Source of the DNA: Rhizobium sp.
GTDB taxonomy: Bacteria; Pseudomonadota; Alphaproteobacteria; Rhizobiales; Rhizobiaceae
NCBI GenBank assembly: GCA_002796995.1
Contig: PEKW01000015.1
Span: forward strand, 186,001-250,000
Direction of reading: 5' to 3'
Length of the DNA stretch: 64,000 bases
The notes under the pieces were generated by a model. The model had not been told where the DNA came from. It saw only the letters and a program-made list of their open reading frames with translations, and made no database searches. A program made the translations under genes and the position numbers. Within the stretch, counting starts at the first letter, position 1. Each line of letters opens with the position of its first letter. This document shows, piece after piece, positions 29,966-43,490 of the stretch.

Positions 29966-30906
29966 GCTGTCTCCTGAGGATGTTCGGGCGGTGCGGCCGG
30001 CTTCATGGCAAAGACGCGGCTTGCGGCAATGTCGCGGCCGATGATGGTCGAGAGCTGCTCCGCGTTGACCGGGCCCTTGGTTTCCTCGAACAGGCGGTTG
30101 GCCTGGCGCAGGCGCGCCCGGTCGAGCGCGTTGCGGATGGAGCGCGCATTGGCGAAATGCGGCTGGCTGCGCCGGCGGGCGATATAGTCGGTCATCACGG
30201 CCGTCGCTTCCGCGTCGAGATGGTAGCCCTGCCGCTCCAGCATGGTCTCGGCGATCGACAGCAATTCGTCGTTTGCATAGTCGGGGAAGTCGATGTGGTG
30301 GGCGATGCGCGAGCGAAAGCCCGGATTGCTTTCGAAGAAGCGATCCATGCGGTCGGAATAGCCGGCGAGGATCACGACCAGATCGTCGCGGTTATTCTCC
30401 ATCACCTGTAGCAGGATCTCGATCGCTTCCTGGCCGTAGTCGCGCTCATTGTCCGGACGATAGAGATAGTAGGCCTCGTCGATGAACAGCACTCCGCCCA
30501 TGGCCTTCTTGAGGATCTCCTTCGTCTTCGGCGCGGTGTGGCCGATATACTGCCCGACGAGGTCATCCCGCGTCACCGAGACGAGGTGGCCCTTTCGAAT
30601 GTAGCCGAGGCGGTGGAGCAGGTTCGCCATGCGTAGCGCCACCGTCGTCTTGCCGGTGCCGGGATTGCCGGTGAAGCTCATGTGCAGCGACGGCGGCTCG
30701 TGGGAGAGCCCCATGGCGCGGCGGGCGCGCTCGACCAAGAGCAGCGCTGCCGTCTCGCGGATCCGCCGCTTCACGGGCTTGAGGCCCACAAGGTCGCGGT
30801 CGAGCTCTTCGAGGATCTCGGCGACGCCCGAGGTCCGGTATTCCTCGGCGAGGTCGACCGAAGTCGGCGGGCTCTCCTGCGTCACGGTTGTCTCGGGCAT
30901 AGCCAT
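29962..30906 (-). CDS. cbbX: RuBisCO activase CbbX (AAA+)
   Basis: [51 protein letters not shown]. Confidence 0.96.
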   Translation of the reverse strand: MAMPETTVTQESPPTSVDLAEEYRTSGVAEILEELDRDLVGLKPVKRRIRETAALLLVERARRAMGLSHEPPSLHMSFTGNPGTGKTTVALRMANLLHRLGYIRKGHLVSVTRDDLVGQYIGHTAPKTKEILKKAMGGVLFIDEAYYLYRPDNERDYGQEAIEILLQVMENNRDDLVVILAGYSDRMDRFFESNPGFRSRIAHHIDFPDYANDELLSIAETMLERQGYHLDAEATAVMTDYIARRRSQPHFANARSIRNALDRARLRQANRLFEETKGPVNAEQLSTIIGRDIAASRVFAMKPAAPPEHPQETA

Positions 30907-30921
30907 TGTCTCGTCCTTTCG

Positions 30922-31311
30922 TCAGCCGGTCGTCGACCAGGAGTAATGCTGAGAGCGGCCCGGGCCGTCGGTACGCGTCATTCTGAGATCCGGTTCCTTG
31001 TCCGGCCGGTTGACGATGAAGGACATCGTCACCGTCTCGAAACCGCGGTTGGAATCGAAGGCGTTGAGGCGGATGTAGGTCTGCGGATGAGCCTTGCGGC
31101 AATCATCGAGCTCCATCATCACGCCCTTGGCGTCCTTCAGGTCGAACATCGGATTGCCCCACATTTCCCAATAGGTGTTGCGGGGGTGGGGATCGTCGGT
31201 GTACTCGACGCCGATCGCCCAGCCCTTGCGCAGGCAGTATTCCACCTGCGCGGTGATCTGCTCGTCCGTCAGGTCCGGCAGGAACGAGAAGCAGCCTTGG
31301 GTGATACGCAT
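30922..31311 (-). CDS. cbbS: RuBisCO small subunit
   Basis: MRITQGCFSFLPDLTDEQITAQVEYCL...WEMWGNPMFDL. Confidence 0.96.
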   Translation of the reverse strand: MRITQGCFSFLPDLTDEQITAQVEYCLRKGWAIGVEYTDDPHPRNTYWEMWGNPMFDLKDAKGVMMELDDCRKAHPQTYIRLNAFDSNRGFETVTMSFIVNRPDKEPDLRMTRTDGPGRSQHYSWSTTG

Positions 31312-31338
31312 TGTCGTTTCTCCTTTTCTCTCGCTCTG

Positions 31339-33910
<2,572 letters not shown>

Positions 33911-33959
33911 GGTCAGGCGTCCTCTCTGTGTGCGGTGGTGATTTGGGAGGGGCTTCTCG

Positions 33960-35987
33960 TCATTGGCCGCGCCCGCCCTTGTGGTGGCCGGCAAACCGCA
34001 GCGCTTCCGCGGCGACATGCTCGGCGGTGATGCCGAAATGCTTGTAGAGTTCGCCTGCCGGGGCCGAGGCGCCGAAGCCCTGCATGCCGATGAAGCTGCC
34101 GCGCGGCCCCATCCAGCGGTCCCAACCGAGTCGACCGGCGGCTTCAATGGCGATGCGCGGTGCGCTGCCGAGGGTCTTGCTTTGGTAGGACTCGTCCTGC
34201 GCCTCGAACTTCTCCCAGCAAGGCATGGAGACGACAGCCGCCGCGATGCCCTTTTCGGAAAGAAGCTTGTCGGCGGCGGCGACCGCAATCTCGACCTCCG
34301 AACCGGTGGCAAGCAGCGTCACGTCGCGGGGGCCCTTGGCTTCCCGCAATACGTAGGCGCCGCGGGCAGAGAGGTTCTCGTCGCCGGGGACCGCGCGCAG
34401 CATCGGCAGGGCCTGGCGGGAGAGTGCCAGCACGCTCGGCGTCGCCTTTTCCCTCAATGCGATTTCCCAGCATTCGGCCGTCTCGATGATGTCGGCCGGA
34501 CGGAAAACGTTGAGGTTCGGCGTGGCGCGCAACATGGCGAGGTGCTCGACCGGCTGGTGGGTCGGTCCGTCTTCGCCAAGGCCGATGGAATCGTGGGTCA
34601 GCACGTAGATGACCGGCAGCCCCATCAGCGCCGAGAGCCGCATCCCGCCCCGGGCATAATCGGAGAACACCAGGAAGGTGCCGCCATAGGGGATGAAGCC
34701 GCCATGCAGCGCAATGCCGTTCATCGCGGCCGCCATGCCGTGCTCGCGGATGCCATAGTGCAGGTAGCGGCCCTTGAAGTTGCCGGCGGCGATCGGAGCC
34801 GTCTGGGAGGTCATGGTGAGGTTGGAACCGGTGAGATCGGCAGAGCCGCCGATCGTCAGCGATGTCGCGCCGTTGATCGCCTCAAGCGCCATCTGCGAGG
34901 CCTGGCGGGTCGCCACCTTGGTGGCCTTGTTGCGATGCTCCGCACGGAATTTCGTCAGCTGGCGCGCGACCTCGGGGCCGAGGTCCCGTTCGATCGTCTG
35001 CTCATAACGCTTTCTGGAACGGGACGTGTCGCGGCGGATTTCCCACGCCTCGCGCGCCGTCTGGCCACGGGAGGCCACGCTTTCCCAGGCCGACTTGATG
35101 TCGGACGGTACGAAGAAGGGCGGGTGATGCCAGCCGAGCTTTTCGCGGGTCGCGGCGATTTCCTTGTCGCCAAGGGCCGCGCCATGGGTCTTGTGCGAGC
35201 CTTCCATGCTGGCGGCACCCTTGCCGATCCTTGTCCGGCAAGCGATCAGCGACGGCTTGCGACTCTTGCGGGCGCGGTCGATCGCCTTGGCGACCGCTTC
35301 CGGATCATGGCCGTCGACGGCCTGCGCATCCCAGCCGGCGGCGCGGAAGCGGGCGAGTTGGTCCATCGAGGTGGATAGCTCGGTCGCGCCATCGATAGAG
35401 ATGTGGTTGTCGTCCCACAGCACGATCATCTTGCGCAGCTTCAGGTGCCCGGCCAGGTCGATCGCCTCGTGGCTGATGCCCTCCTGGAGGCAGCCGTCCC
35501 CGGCGACCACGTAGGTGAAGTGATCTGAGAGCGATGAACCGAAGCGGGCGGCCATCATCTGTTCGGCGATGGCCATGCCGACGGCCGTGGCGATGCCCTG
35601 GCCGAGCGGGCCGGTCGTCGTCTCGATGCCGAGCGCATGGCCGTATTCCGGATGGCCGGCGGTCTTCGAACCCATCTGCCGGAAGGCGGCCAGTTGGGAG
35701 ATCGGCATGTCGGAAAAGCCGATCAGGTGGTGGATCGCGTAGAGCAGCATCGAGCCGTGTCCGGCGGACAGCACGAAGCGGTCACGGTTCGGCCAGTCCG
35801 GCATCGAGGGATCGATGGTGATGAAGCGGTTGAAGAGGACGGTCACAGCGTCGGCCATGCCCATCGGCATGCCGGGATGGCCCGAATTGGCTTTCTGCAC
35901 CGCGTCCATGGCGAGGAAGCGGATGGCATTCGCCATGTCCTGTTCGGACACCGCATTGCGGGTTTCGATCTTCTGCGAAATGTTCAT
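33960..35987 (-). CDS. cbbT: Transketolase
   Basis: [26 protein letters not shown], thiamine-binding [33 protein letters not shown]. Confidence 0.96.
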   Translation of the reverse strand: MNISQKIETRNAVSEQDMANAIRFLAMDAVQKANSGHPGMPMGMADAVTVLFNRFITIDPSMPDWPNRDRFVLSAGHGSMLLYAIHHLIGFSDMPISQLAAFRQMGSKTAGHPEYGHALGIETTTGPLGQGIATAVGMAIAEQMMAARFGSSLSDHFTYVVAGDGCLQEGISHEAIDLAGHLKLRKMIVLWDDNHISIDGATELSTSMDQLARFRAAGWDAQAVDGHDPEAVAKAIDRARKSRKPSLIACRTRIGKGAASMEGSHKTHGAALGDKEIAATREKLGWHHPPFFVPSDIKSAWESVASRGQTAREAWEIRRDTSRSRKRYEQTIERDLGPEVARQLTKFRAEHRNKATKVATRQASQMALEAINGATSLTIGGSADLTGSNLTMTSQTAPIAAGNFKGRYLHYGIREHGMAAAMNGIALHGGFIPYGGTFLVFSDYARGGMRLSALMGLPVIYVLTHDSIGLGEDGPTHQPVEHLAMLRATPNLNVFRPADIIETAECWEIALREKATPSVLALSRQALPMLRAVPGDENLSARGAYVLREAKGPRDVTLLATGSEVEIAVAAADKLLSEKGIAAAVVSMPCWEKFEAQDESYQSKTLGSAPRIAIEAAGRLGWDRWMGPRGSFIGMQGFGASAPAGELYKHFGITAEHVAAEALRFAGHHKGGRGQ

Positions 35988-35998
35988 GGGTGTCCTCC

Positions 35999-36868
35999 TC
36001 ACGACATGCGGTGCTTGCGTTCGAGCAGTTTGTGGATCAGCGGCGTGAAGATCAGCTGCATGGCGAGGTCGAGCTTGTCGCCGGGAACGACGATCGAATT
36101 GGCGCGCGACATGAAGCTGTTCTGCAGCATCGACAGCAGGTAGGGAAAATCGATGCCGCGCGGATTGGCGAAGCGGATCACCAGGATCGATTCCGCCGGC
36201 GTCGGGATCCAGCGGGCAACGAACGGGTTCGAGGTGTCGACGATCGGAACGCGCTGGAAGTTGATGTCGGTCTGCGAGAATTGCGGGCAGATATAGTGGA
36301 CATAGTCCGGCATGCGGCGAAGGATCGTGTCGGTGACGGCCTCCGTCGAATAGCCGCGGGTCGCCTTGTCGCGGTGGATCTTCTGAATCCATTCGAGATT
36401 GATGACGGGCACGACGCCGATCTTCAGGTCGCAATGCTGGGCGAGGTTGATGGTTTCGGTCACGGCACAGCCGTGGAGCCCTTCATAGAACAGCAGGTCG
36501 CTGCCTTTGAATTCCTCCCATTCGGTGAAAGTACCGGGTGCGGAGCCGTATTTTGCGGCCTCCGCATCGTCGTGGATGTAGTGCCGGGTGCGGCCGACGC
36601 CGCGACGGCCATATTCGGAGAACACGCTTTCCAGGATTTCCAGTTCGTTCGCTTCGGCGGCGAAATGGGTGAAGTCTTTGCCCTTGGCCTTTTCTTCGGC
36701 GATCTTCTTCTTCATCGCCTCGCGGTCATAGCGGTGGAAGGCGTCGCCCTCGATGAAGGATGCGGAGATGTTCTCGCGCTTGAAGATCTTCTCGAAGGTA
36801 TCCTTGACCGTGGTGGTGCCGGCGCCGGACGAGCCGGTGATCGAAATGATGGGATATTTGGCTGACAT
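35999..36868 (-). CDS. cbbP: Phosphoribulokinase
   Basis: [23 protein letters not shown]-loop, [12 protein letters not shown]. Confidence 0.97.
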   Translation of the reverse strand: MSAKYPIISITGSSGAGTTTVKDTFEKIFKRENISASFIEGDAFHRYDREAMKKKIAEEKAKGKDFTHFAAEANELEILESVFSEYGRRGVGRTRHYIHDDAEAAKYGSAPGTFTEWEEFKGSDLLFYEGLHGCAVTETINLAQHCDLKIGVVPVINLEWIQKIHRDKATRGYSTEAVTDTILRRMPDYVHYICPQFSQTDINFQRVPIVDTSNPFVARWIPTPAESILVIRFANPRGIDFPYLLSMLQNSFMSRANSIVVPGDKLDLAMQLIFTPLIHKLLERKHRMS

Positions 36869-36878
36869 CGTATTCTCC

Positions 36879-37928
36879 TCAGGCCCGGAACAAGCCGCGC
36901 TTGCCGAACAGCGGCGCGCGTTCACCGATCATGGTGGGGTCGACATGGTAGCGGGCGACGCGTGCCACCTCGCGGCGTGAGCCGAAGACCAGCGGCACGC
37001 GCTGGTGCAGGCTTTCCGGCTCGATATCGAGGATGCGGGAGACGGCATTGGTCGCCGCACCACCGGCATTCTCGACGAGGAAGGCGATTGGGTTGGCCTC
37101 GTAGACGAGCCTCAGCCGGCCCTGCGAGTAGCCCCGGCGGCTGTCGGCCGGATAAAGAAAGATGCCGCCCCTGACCAGGATGCGATAGGCATCGGCGACC
37201 AGGGACGCGATCCAGCGCATGTTGAAATCGCGCTCGCGGGGGCCGTCGGCGCCGGCCAGGCAGTCGTCGACATAGAGGCGGATCGCCTCTTCCCAGTGGC
37301 GGTAGTTCGAAGCGTTGATGGCGAATTCATGAGCGCGGTCGGCGATGCTGACGGACTTGTAACCCTGCACGAAGCAGCCGAGGCGGCTTGAGAAAATGAA
37401 GATCTCCGTGCCCTTGCCGAGCGACAGCACCAGGGCCGTTTGGGGCCCGTAGATGAAAAAGCCGGCCGCCAGCTGGCGGGTGCCCGGCTGCAGGAATGTC
37501 GGCATCGGGTCGTGGTCGGCGCTCGGGATTGCCGGCAGGATCGAGAAGACCGTGCCGACCGAGACATTGGTGTCTATGTTCGACGAGCCGTCGAGCGGAT
37601 CGATGGCGACGGCAAGCCTCGCTTCGGGATTGAGCGAGACGGGATGCTCCAGTTCTTCCGAGGCGTAGAAGGCGACCGGCGCGCCCTGGAGCGAGGAGAG
37701 GAACAGGTCGTCGCAGATGACGTCCATTTCCTTCTGCATGTCGCCGTCGGTGTTGGCACCGCCACGCAGACCGTGGAGGTGTGCACTCAACGCGCCCTGA
37801 CCGACCAGCTTGCGGATGTCGAGGGCGGCGGTCGCCAGCCGCTGGATAATGGCGGCCACGTCGCGCGCCGTTTCATCGCGCGTGGCGATGCATGAGACGA
37901 GGTAGGCCTCGAGGGTTGCGCCTGACAT
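36879..37928 (-). CDS. cbbF: Class I fructose-1,6-bisphosphatase
   Basis: SEELEHPV, IDPLDGSSNIDTNVSVGTVFSI; start ATG 37928 (or 37946). Confidence 0.96.
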   Translation of the reverse strand: MSGATLEAYLVSCIATRDETARDVAAIIQRLATAALDIRKLVGQGALSAHLHGLRGGANTDGDMQKEMDVICDDLFLSSLQGAPVAFYASEELEHPVSLNPEARLAVAIDPLDGSSNIDTNVSVGTVFSILPAIPSADHDPMPTFLQPGTRQLAAGFFIYGPQTALVLSLGKGTEIFIFSSRLGCFVQGYKSVSIADRAHEFAINASNYRHWEEAIRLYVDDCLAGADGPRERDFNMRWIASLVADAYRILVRGGIFLYPADSRRGYSQGRLRLVYEANPIAFLVENAGGAATNAVSRILDIEPESLHQRVPLVFGSRREVARVARYHVDPTMIGERAPLFGKRGLFRA

Positions 37929-38011
37929 TACGATGTCTCCTCCCATCTGCTGTCGGGAAGAGAATGGCGGAATGGTAGAGTTTGTAAATTTTATTATATT
38001 GACTTAGTTGG

Positions 38012-38024
38012 TTAGAAATACTTA
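38012..38024. promoter_or_regulatory. Candidate CbbR operator (TNA-N7-TNA)
   Basis: TTA-GAAATAC-TTA in the AT-rich divergent cbbF/cbbR intergenic region. Confidence 0.4.
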
Positions 38025-38033
38025 CTTCCTAAT

Positions 38034-38975
38034 ATGCGCAACGTTTCCCTTCGCCAGCTCCGCACGATCGAAGCCGTCAGCCGGCTAGGGAAGATCAATC
38101 TCGCGGCCGCAGAACTCGGACTGACCGGGCCGGCGCTCACCCTGCAGATCCAGCAGCTGGAACGGGACGCGGGCGTGGTGGTGTTCGACCGGACGCGCGA
38201 GGGCATGGTTCCGACTGCCTTCGGTCTCGCCTTTCTCGAGGCGGCGCATGCGATCGAGGAGAGCCTTGCGACACTGGCGGATTCGATCGATTCGATGAAA
38301 GGGCTGAGGAGCGGGCGGTTGAGGCTTGGCGTCGTATCGACGGGCAAGTATTTCGCCCCGCAGCTGATCGCCGCCTTTCGCAAGCAGGTGCCCGATATAG
38401 ACATCAACCTGTTCATCGGCAACCGGGCGGAGATCATCCAGAAGCTGCGCGATCATGAGGTGGACATCGCCCTGATGGGTCGCCCGCCGCGCGACTTCGA
38501 CGTCCGCTCGCAGATGTTCGGCGACCATCCCCTGGTCTTCATCGCGCCGGCCGGACATCCGCTGGCCGGTGTGCTCGACATTTCCCGCGAGCGGATCGCC
38601 CAGGAGCAGTTCCTGGTGCGGGAAAGCGGATCGGGGACGCGGATTTCGCTGGAAATCTTCCTCAGCGAAGTGCCGCGACGGCTGGAGGAACTGGGCACGG
38701 AAATGGGATCGAACGAGACGATCAAGCAGGCGGTGATCGCCGGGCTGGGGCTCGCCTTCATCTCGGCGCACACGATCGAGCAGGAGGTGAAGCTCGGCCG
38801 GCTCGTCATTCTCGACGTGATCGACACGCCGATCCGGCGGCAGTGGTTCAGCGTGTCGCGCACTGATCGCGCGACGAATCCGGCCATGCAGGCCTTCGAG
38901 CGGTTTCTGCTGGCGGAAGGGGCCCGCCACCTGCCGGTGGTGACGAAGCCTTATCCCGCCAACGCTTTCGGATGA
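38034..38975 (+). CDS. cbbR: LysR-family regulator CbbR
   Basis: LysR HTH (LRTIEAVSRLGKINLAAAELGLTGPALTLQIQQLE), divergent from the cbb operon. Confidence 0.93.
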   Translation: MRNVSLRQLRTIEAVSRLGKINLAAAELGLTGPALTLQIQQLERDAGVVVFDRTREGMVPTAFGLAFLEAAHAIEESLATLADSIDSMKGLRSGRLRLGVVSTGKYFAPQLIAAFRKQVPDIDINLFIGNRAEIIQKLRDHEVDIALMGRPPRDFDVRSQMFGDHPLVFIAPAGHPLAGVLDISRERIAQEQFLVRESGSGTRISLEIFLSEVPRRLEELGTEMGSNETIKQAVIAGLGLAFISAHTIEQEVKLGRLVILDVIDTPIRRQWFSVSRTDRATNPAMQAFERFLLAEGARHLPVVTKPYPANAFG

Positions 38976-38994
38976 ACTTATGCTCGCAGTCAGA

Positions 38995-40218
38995 TCAGCC
39001 GTCGGCGCGCGACAGAATCTTCTTCTCGAAGAAGAAGTAAGGACGCAGCTTCACGCCGACCATGTTGCCGACAAAAGCGAATACGGCCCAGAGCCAGCCG
39101 TGCAGGCTGCCCGAAGCGATGCCGGAGAAATAGGCGCCGATATTGCAGCCATAGGCGATGCGGGCGCCATAGCCGAGCAGCAGCCCGCCGATCACGGCGG
39201 CAAGCACAGAGCGCAGCGGGATGTCGAGGCTCGGGGCGAACTTGCCGGCGAGGGCTGCGGCCAACATGGCGCCGGCGATGATGCCGAAATCCATGACCGA
39301 GGTGACGTCGGCCAGCACGCTTTCGCTCAGCGCCTTGGCATTGGGCGGAAGCTGCCAGTAGGCCCAGGCCGATGGGTCGATGCCGATCAGCTGCGCGCCC
39401 TTCGCACCCCAGAGCGCAAAGGCCGAGGTGATGCCCCAGGGCCGGCCCGCCAGCGCCAGCGTCGCGAAGTTCAGGAGCACTAGAGCGACCGCACCGGCGA
39501 CCAGCGGCCACGGGCCACGCAGCAGCCGGGACACGCCCTGGCGCTTCGAGGCTGGTTCACTTTCGAGGGCGCCATGGCGGCGCTTCTCGACCAGGATCGT
39601 CACCGCAGCGATCGCGGCAAAGAGGACCAGCGAGACCAGGATGCCGCCGGCGGCGCCGAATGTGTCGACCAGCGAGACGGGTGCCAGCGACGGAAGCGCC
39701 ACCCACCAGTCGAAGTTGATGGTGGCGAGCAACGAACCGATGATGAAAAACAACAGCGTGACGAGCATGCGGGCATTGCCGCCGCCGGCCGTGAACAGCG
39801 TGCCGGAGGCGCAGCCGCCGCCGAGCTGCATTCCGATGCCGAACATGAAGGCGCCGGCCAGCACGGAAGTGCCGAGGGGAGAGACGAAGCCCTTGACCGG
39901 ATTGCCGAACAGGGTTCCGCTCGCGAGGAAGGGGAAGAACAGCATGACAGCCAGGGCCAGAAGGATCATCTGCACGCGCAGGCCACGACCGCGCCCGTCC
40001 ATGATGAAGACGCGCCAGGCCGACGTGAAGCCGAAGGCTGCGTGATATAGGGCGATGCCGAGACCGCCGCCGACGAGGAACAGCGCCCCATGCTTGACGC
40101 CATAGGCATAGCCCAGGAAGAGCGTTCCGAGAACGAGGACGGCGAGAGCGCCAAGCCCGGATGCGCCGAGCAGCGGCTGCCGTTCGGGCGCGCTCAACGG
40201 TGATGCAATTGTAGACAT
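38995..40218 (-). CDS. YeeE/YedE (TsuA-like) sulfur-compound transporter
   Basis: Duplicated Gly/Cys motifs MQLGGGCASGTLFTAGGGN and GARIAYGCNIGAYFSGIASGSLHGW, polytopic. Confidence 0.88.
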   Translation of the reverse strand: MSTIASPLSAPERQPLLGASGLGALAVLVLGTLFLGYAYGVKHGALFLVGGGLGIALYHAAFGFTSAWRVFIMDGRGRGLRVQMILLALAVMLFFPFLASGTLFGNPVKGFVSPLGTSVLAGAFMFGIGMQLGGGCASGTLFTAGGGNARMLVTLLFFIIGSLLATINFDWWVALPSLAPVSLVDTFGAAGGILVSLVLFAAIAAVTILVEKRRHGALESEPASKRQGVSRLLRGPWPLVAGAVALVLLNFATLALAGRPWGITSAFALWGAKGAQLIGIDPSAWAYWQLPPNAKALSESVLADVTSVMDFGIIAGAMLAAALAGKFAPSLDIPLRSVLAAVIGGLLLGYGARIAYGCNIGAYFSGIASGSLHGWLWAVFAFVGNMVGVKLRPYFFFEKKILSRADG

Positions 40219-40392
40219 GGGGGGACTCCTTGCGTTTAGGGTCGCGATCCTATGTCCTGCAGCCTGCAGTCGCGAGACAGGCTATCCTCTCCCGGCGTCG
40301 CAATGGCACGGCATTTTCCGGATTGGCTGACTTTGTTGGATAATTCTACCCGACTGCCCGCGCGGTTGGGACCGGCCGGCACTGACAGCACG

Positions 40393-41016
40393 CTAGCCGA
40401 TGGCCCAACCGAGGGCCGAGGCTGTGCCGTAAAGGAGGCCGCCGGAAGTGCCGAGCGCGACGGCGGCAAGCAGGATGCCGAACAGGGTGGCGAGGCCGTC
40501 GCGCTCCATCAACCCCATGGCAATGACCACGAGCGCGGCGACGGGAAGGAAATTGCCGAAGGGGATCGGCAGCGCGATCGCAACCGCCAGCAGAAACACC
40601 GGCACGCCGAGCAGGGTCTCAGCTGTCCGGCCGGTCAGCAGCCGCAGCCTGTCGCGGCGCAGGATGGTCTCGACGCGTTGGATGAAAGGGGAGGTGTGGC
40701 GCACGACGAGCTGGACGGTCGCTGCAGAGAGGCTTCTCCTTGCCAGGACCTCCGGCAGCCAGATGGAGCGCGCGCCGGCGATGATCTGCAGCGAGACGAT
40801 CGCGAGGCAGGTGCCGAAGAACATGCCGAACGGGCCGGGGATCGGCGTCAGGGCGGGCAGTGACAGGATGAGAATGGCAAAGGCAATGCTGGTGCGGCCC
40901 ATGGCGGCCAGAAGTTCGCCAAGCGTAATCGTTCCCGCTTCGCCCGCCGCCTGCGCAAGTGCGGCGAGTTGGAGCGAGGCGGTGCCGGTCCGGCTTTCTG
41001 GCGGAGCATGGCTCAA
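40393..41016 (-). CDS. ExoD family membrane protein
   Basis: SLPALTPIPGPFGMFFGTCLAIVSLQI and ExoD-like hydrophobic architecture. Confidence 0.82.
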   Translation of the reverse strand: MSHAPPESRTGTASLQLAALAQAAGEAGTITLGELLAAMGRTSIAFAILILSLPALTPIPGPFGMFFGTCLAIVSLQIIAGARSIWLPEVLARRSLSAATVQLVVRHTSPFIQRVETILRRDRLRLLTGRTAETLLGVPVFLLAVAIALPIPFGNFLPVAALVVIAMGLMERDGLATLFGILLAAVALGTSGGLLYGTASALGWAIG

Positions 41017-41287
41017 GCGTGCATCCTTTTCATTCCGTCGCCCGATCGAAGGGGCAATCTTCCGTTTCTGGTGCTGTGCATGTTCCTACATGTAAGGGCG
41101 CCGCCGGACCGGACAAGATATGGGCGCCTCCGTGTGCCGTATCCTGTGGCCATCGCATCGGGCCTCGACTAGCATGCCGGCCGGAAACCGGAGCTGAAGG
41201 AGGAACAATGCAGCCGTTTCGATCCGATGTTCACCCGCAAGTCTTTGACCGCTCTGCCGAGAGCTGCGCGGCGGCATGGTGTGCGGC

Positions 41288-41725
41288 ATGAGCAAGGCAA
41301 TTGCGGCCGATCGTGCCGCCTACAGGGTGTTTCGCACGCTGACCACGCGCTGGGCGGACAACGACATTTACGGCCACATGAACAATGTGGTGCATTACGG
41401 CCTGTTCGACACGGCGGTGAACGGCTTCCTGATCGAGAAGGGAGTGCTCGACCTCCATGGCGGGGGTCGCATCTTCGTCGTCGTCGAGACGGGGTGCCGC
41501 TATTTCGCGGAAATGGCCTTCCCGGACGTCGTGCATGCCGGTATCCGGATCGCCAGGCTCGGCGGATCGTCCGTTCGCTACGAGGTCGGCCTGTTTCGCA
41601 ATGACGAGCCGACGGCGGCGGCGGAAGGCTATTTCATCCACGTGCAGGTCGATCGCGCGACGCGTCGGCCTCTGGCGCTCGACGATGGGACGCGGCTCGC
41701 GCTGGCGCCGCTTGCGATCGACTGA
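41288..41725 (+). CDS. Acyl-CoA thioesterase, 4HBT hotdog fold
   Basis: RWADNDIYGHMNNVVHYGLFDTAVNGFL hotdog active-site motif. Confidence 0.87.
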   Translation: MSKAIAADRAAYRVFRTLTTRWADNDIYGHMNNVVHYGLFDTAVNGFLIEKGVLDLHGGGRIFVVVETGCRYFAEMAFPDVVHAGIRIARLGGSSVRYEVGLFRNDEPTAAAEGYFIHVQVDRATRRPLALDDGTRLALAPLAID

Positions 41726-41731
41726 AGGGGC

Positions 41732-41758
41732 TGGAACCGGAACAAGGGGTTCGAGGTT
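41732..41758 (+). promoter_or_regulatory. Candidate EcfG/RpoE2 promoter upstream of the 57-aa gene
   Basis: GGAAC-N17-GGTT (GGAAC-N19-TT). Confidence 0.35.
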
Positions 41759-41786
41759 TCTCCGGCATGGAAACCGGGAGACCACC

Positions 41787-41960
41787 ATGAACTCCGAGAA
41801 GAAGATCGACCCCGCCGAATTGAATCGCGAGCGCCGCGAAGAGAAGATGCCGGCAGCCGGCCCGCATGCGCGCAAGGAACTGACAGACCCGATGAAAACC
41901 CCGGGAACCGGCTCCCTGCCGGAGCCCGGCGCTGCCAAGACCGATGTCGGTCCCGATTGA
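41787..41960 (+). CDS. Small hydrophilic protein (57 aa)
   Basis: MNSEKKIDPAELNRERREEKMPAAGPHARKELTDPMKTPGTGSLPEPGAAKTDVGPD; terminator follows. Confidence 0.6.
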   Translation: MNSEKKIDPAELNRERREEKMPAAGPHARKELTDPMKTPGTGSLPEPGAAKTDVGPD

Positions 41961-41984
41961 GCAGCGCGAAAATGCGGAAATGAC

Positions 41985-42014
41985 GAGAGGCCGGCGGGTG
42001 TCCGCCGGCCTCTC
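41985..42014. terminator. Bidirectional terminator
   Basis: 13-bp perfect stem GAGAGGCCGGCGG-GTGT-CCGCCGGCCTCTC between convergent genes. Confidence 0.75.
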
Positions 42015-42035
42015 TCTATCTGGATGTGATCGTAC

Positions 42036-43133
42036 TCAGATATTCTCCGCGACAGTTTCCCGCTCGCGCCGGAGCTCTTCCGCCCGTTCGCTGCGGTTGT
42101 AGCGGATCGAGGACCACAGGGAGACACCGATCAGGCCGGCGCCGCCAAGGCCGGTGATGACCTCCGGAATGTGCACGAGCGTCTGGCAGTACATGATCAC
42201 CGACAGGATCAGGATCGCGTAGAAGGCGCCGTGCTCCAGGTAGCGGTATTCGGCGAGCGTTCCCTTCTCGACCAGCATGATGGTCATCGAACGCACATAC
42301 ATGGCGCCGATGCCGAGGCCGATGGCGATGACGAACAGGTTCTGGCTGAGCGCGAAGGCGCCGATGACGCCGTCGAAGGAGAAGCTGGCGTCGAGCACTT
42401 CGAGGTAGATGAACGCGCCGAGACCGCCCTTGGCCGCCGCAGACATGGTCTTCTGCGACTGGTCAAGAAGCCCGCCCAGCACTTCGACGGCAAGGAAGGT
42501 GAGAAGGCCGTAGATCGCCGAATAGACGAAGGTCACGGATTCCTCGCCCTCGAGCAGGTTCGAGAACAGCAGGATGAGAATGAGAACGAAGGCGATCTCG
42601 ATACCCTTGATGGTGGCCGAGCGCGCCATGTGCTTCTCGATCACCTCGATCCAGTGCACGTCCTTTTCATGGTCGAAGAAGTAGGTGAGGCCGACCATCA
42701 TCAGGAAGGTGCCACCGAAGGCCGCGATCGGCAGATGCGCGTCGTTCATGATGCGGGCATATTCGGCCGGTTCGCGTGCCGCCAGGAAGATCGCGTCGAC
42801 CGGTCCGATGCCGGCCGCGATGACGACGATCAGGAGCGGGAAGACGATACGCATGCCGAAGACGGCGATGACGATGCCCCAAGTCAGGAAGCGATGCTGC
42901 CAGACCGGCGTCATGTCCTTCAGCTTGTTGGCGTTGACGATGGCGTTGTCGAAGGAGAGAGAGATTTCAAGCACTGCGAGAACGGTGCAGATGAAGAACA
43001 CCGTCGCCATGCCGCCGATCGTGCCGGTTGTCTGCCAACCGAGCCAAGCGCCGAGCGCGAGGCCGGCGGCGGTCACGATGAAGGCCCATTTGAAATATCC
43101 GAGAGAGCTGTTTCCTGTGGCTTGCTTGTTCAT
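42036..43133 (-). CDS. DUF475 / TerC-like integral membrane protein
   Basis: EISLSFDNAIVNANKL and VLDASFSFDGVIGAFALS repeats typical of TerC/DUF475; ATG 43133. Confidence 0.85.
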   Translation of the reverse strand: MNKQATGNSSLGYFKWAFIVTAAGLALGAWLGWQTTGTIGGMATVFFICTVLAVLEISLSFDNAIVNANKLKDMTPVWQHRFLTWGIVIAVFGMRIVFPLLIVVIAAGIGPVDAIFLAAREPAEYARIMNDAHLPIAAFGGTFLMMVGLTYFFDHEKDVHWIEVIEKHMARSATIKGIEIAFVLILILLFSNLLEGEESVTFVYSAIYGLLTFLAVEVLGGLLDQSQKTMSAAAKGGLGAFIYLEVLDASFSFDGVIGAFALSQNLFVIAIGLGIGAMYVRSMTIMLVEKGTLAEYRYLEHGAFYAILILSVIMYCQTLVHIPEVITGLGGAGLIGVSLWSSIRYNRSERAEELRRERETVAENI

Positions 43134-43490
43134 CGACCCATCTCCCCGGCGATAACCGTCGTTGAAGAGAAAAGGCGTGAGGTTTCTCCGCGCGTCGCCC
43201 AGCACGCACGGGTTAGTGGCATGTTCAAAGAGATCATTTTCTTGAATCCGCCGGCTCATATTGCTGGCGGTACCGACATCACGAGAGCGCCGTATACTCT
43301 CGCCAGAGGGGCCCGGCACCATAGTTTATCCGTGGCGAACTCTGGTCCTTGAGCCACGGAACCCGGTCGTTTTCACTGAACTGAGGCCTTGCGTCAAGGC
43401 TTCGTTCAGCGTCGGCCGGGCGCTAATCGATTTAGGGCGGTATTCCGGCTTGTCCACACGCGGGTTGCGCTCATTGCGGGGAAGAATGCG

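Noticed and set aside
33963-35378. 471-aa plus-strand ORF opposite cbbT
   Set aside because: Antisense to transketolase; composition-driven open frame.
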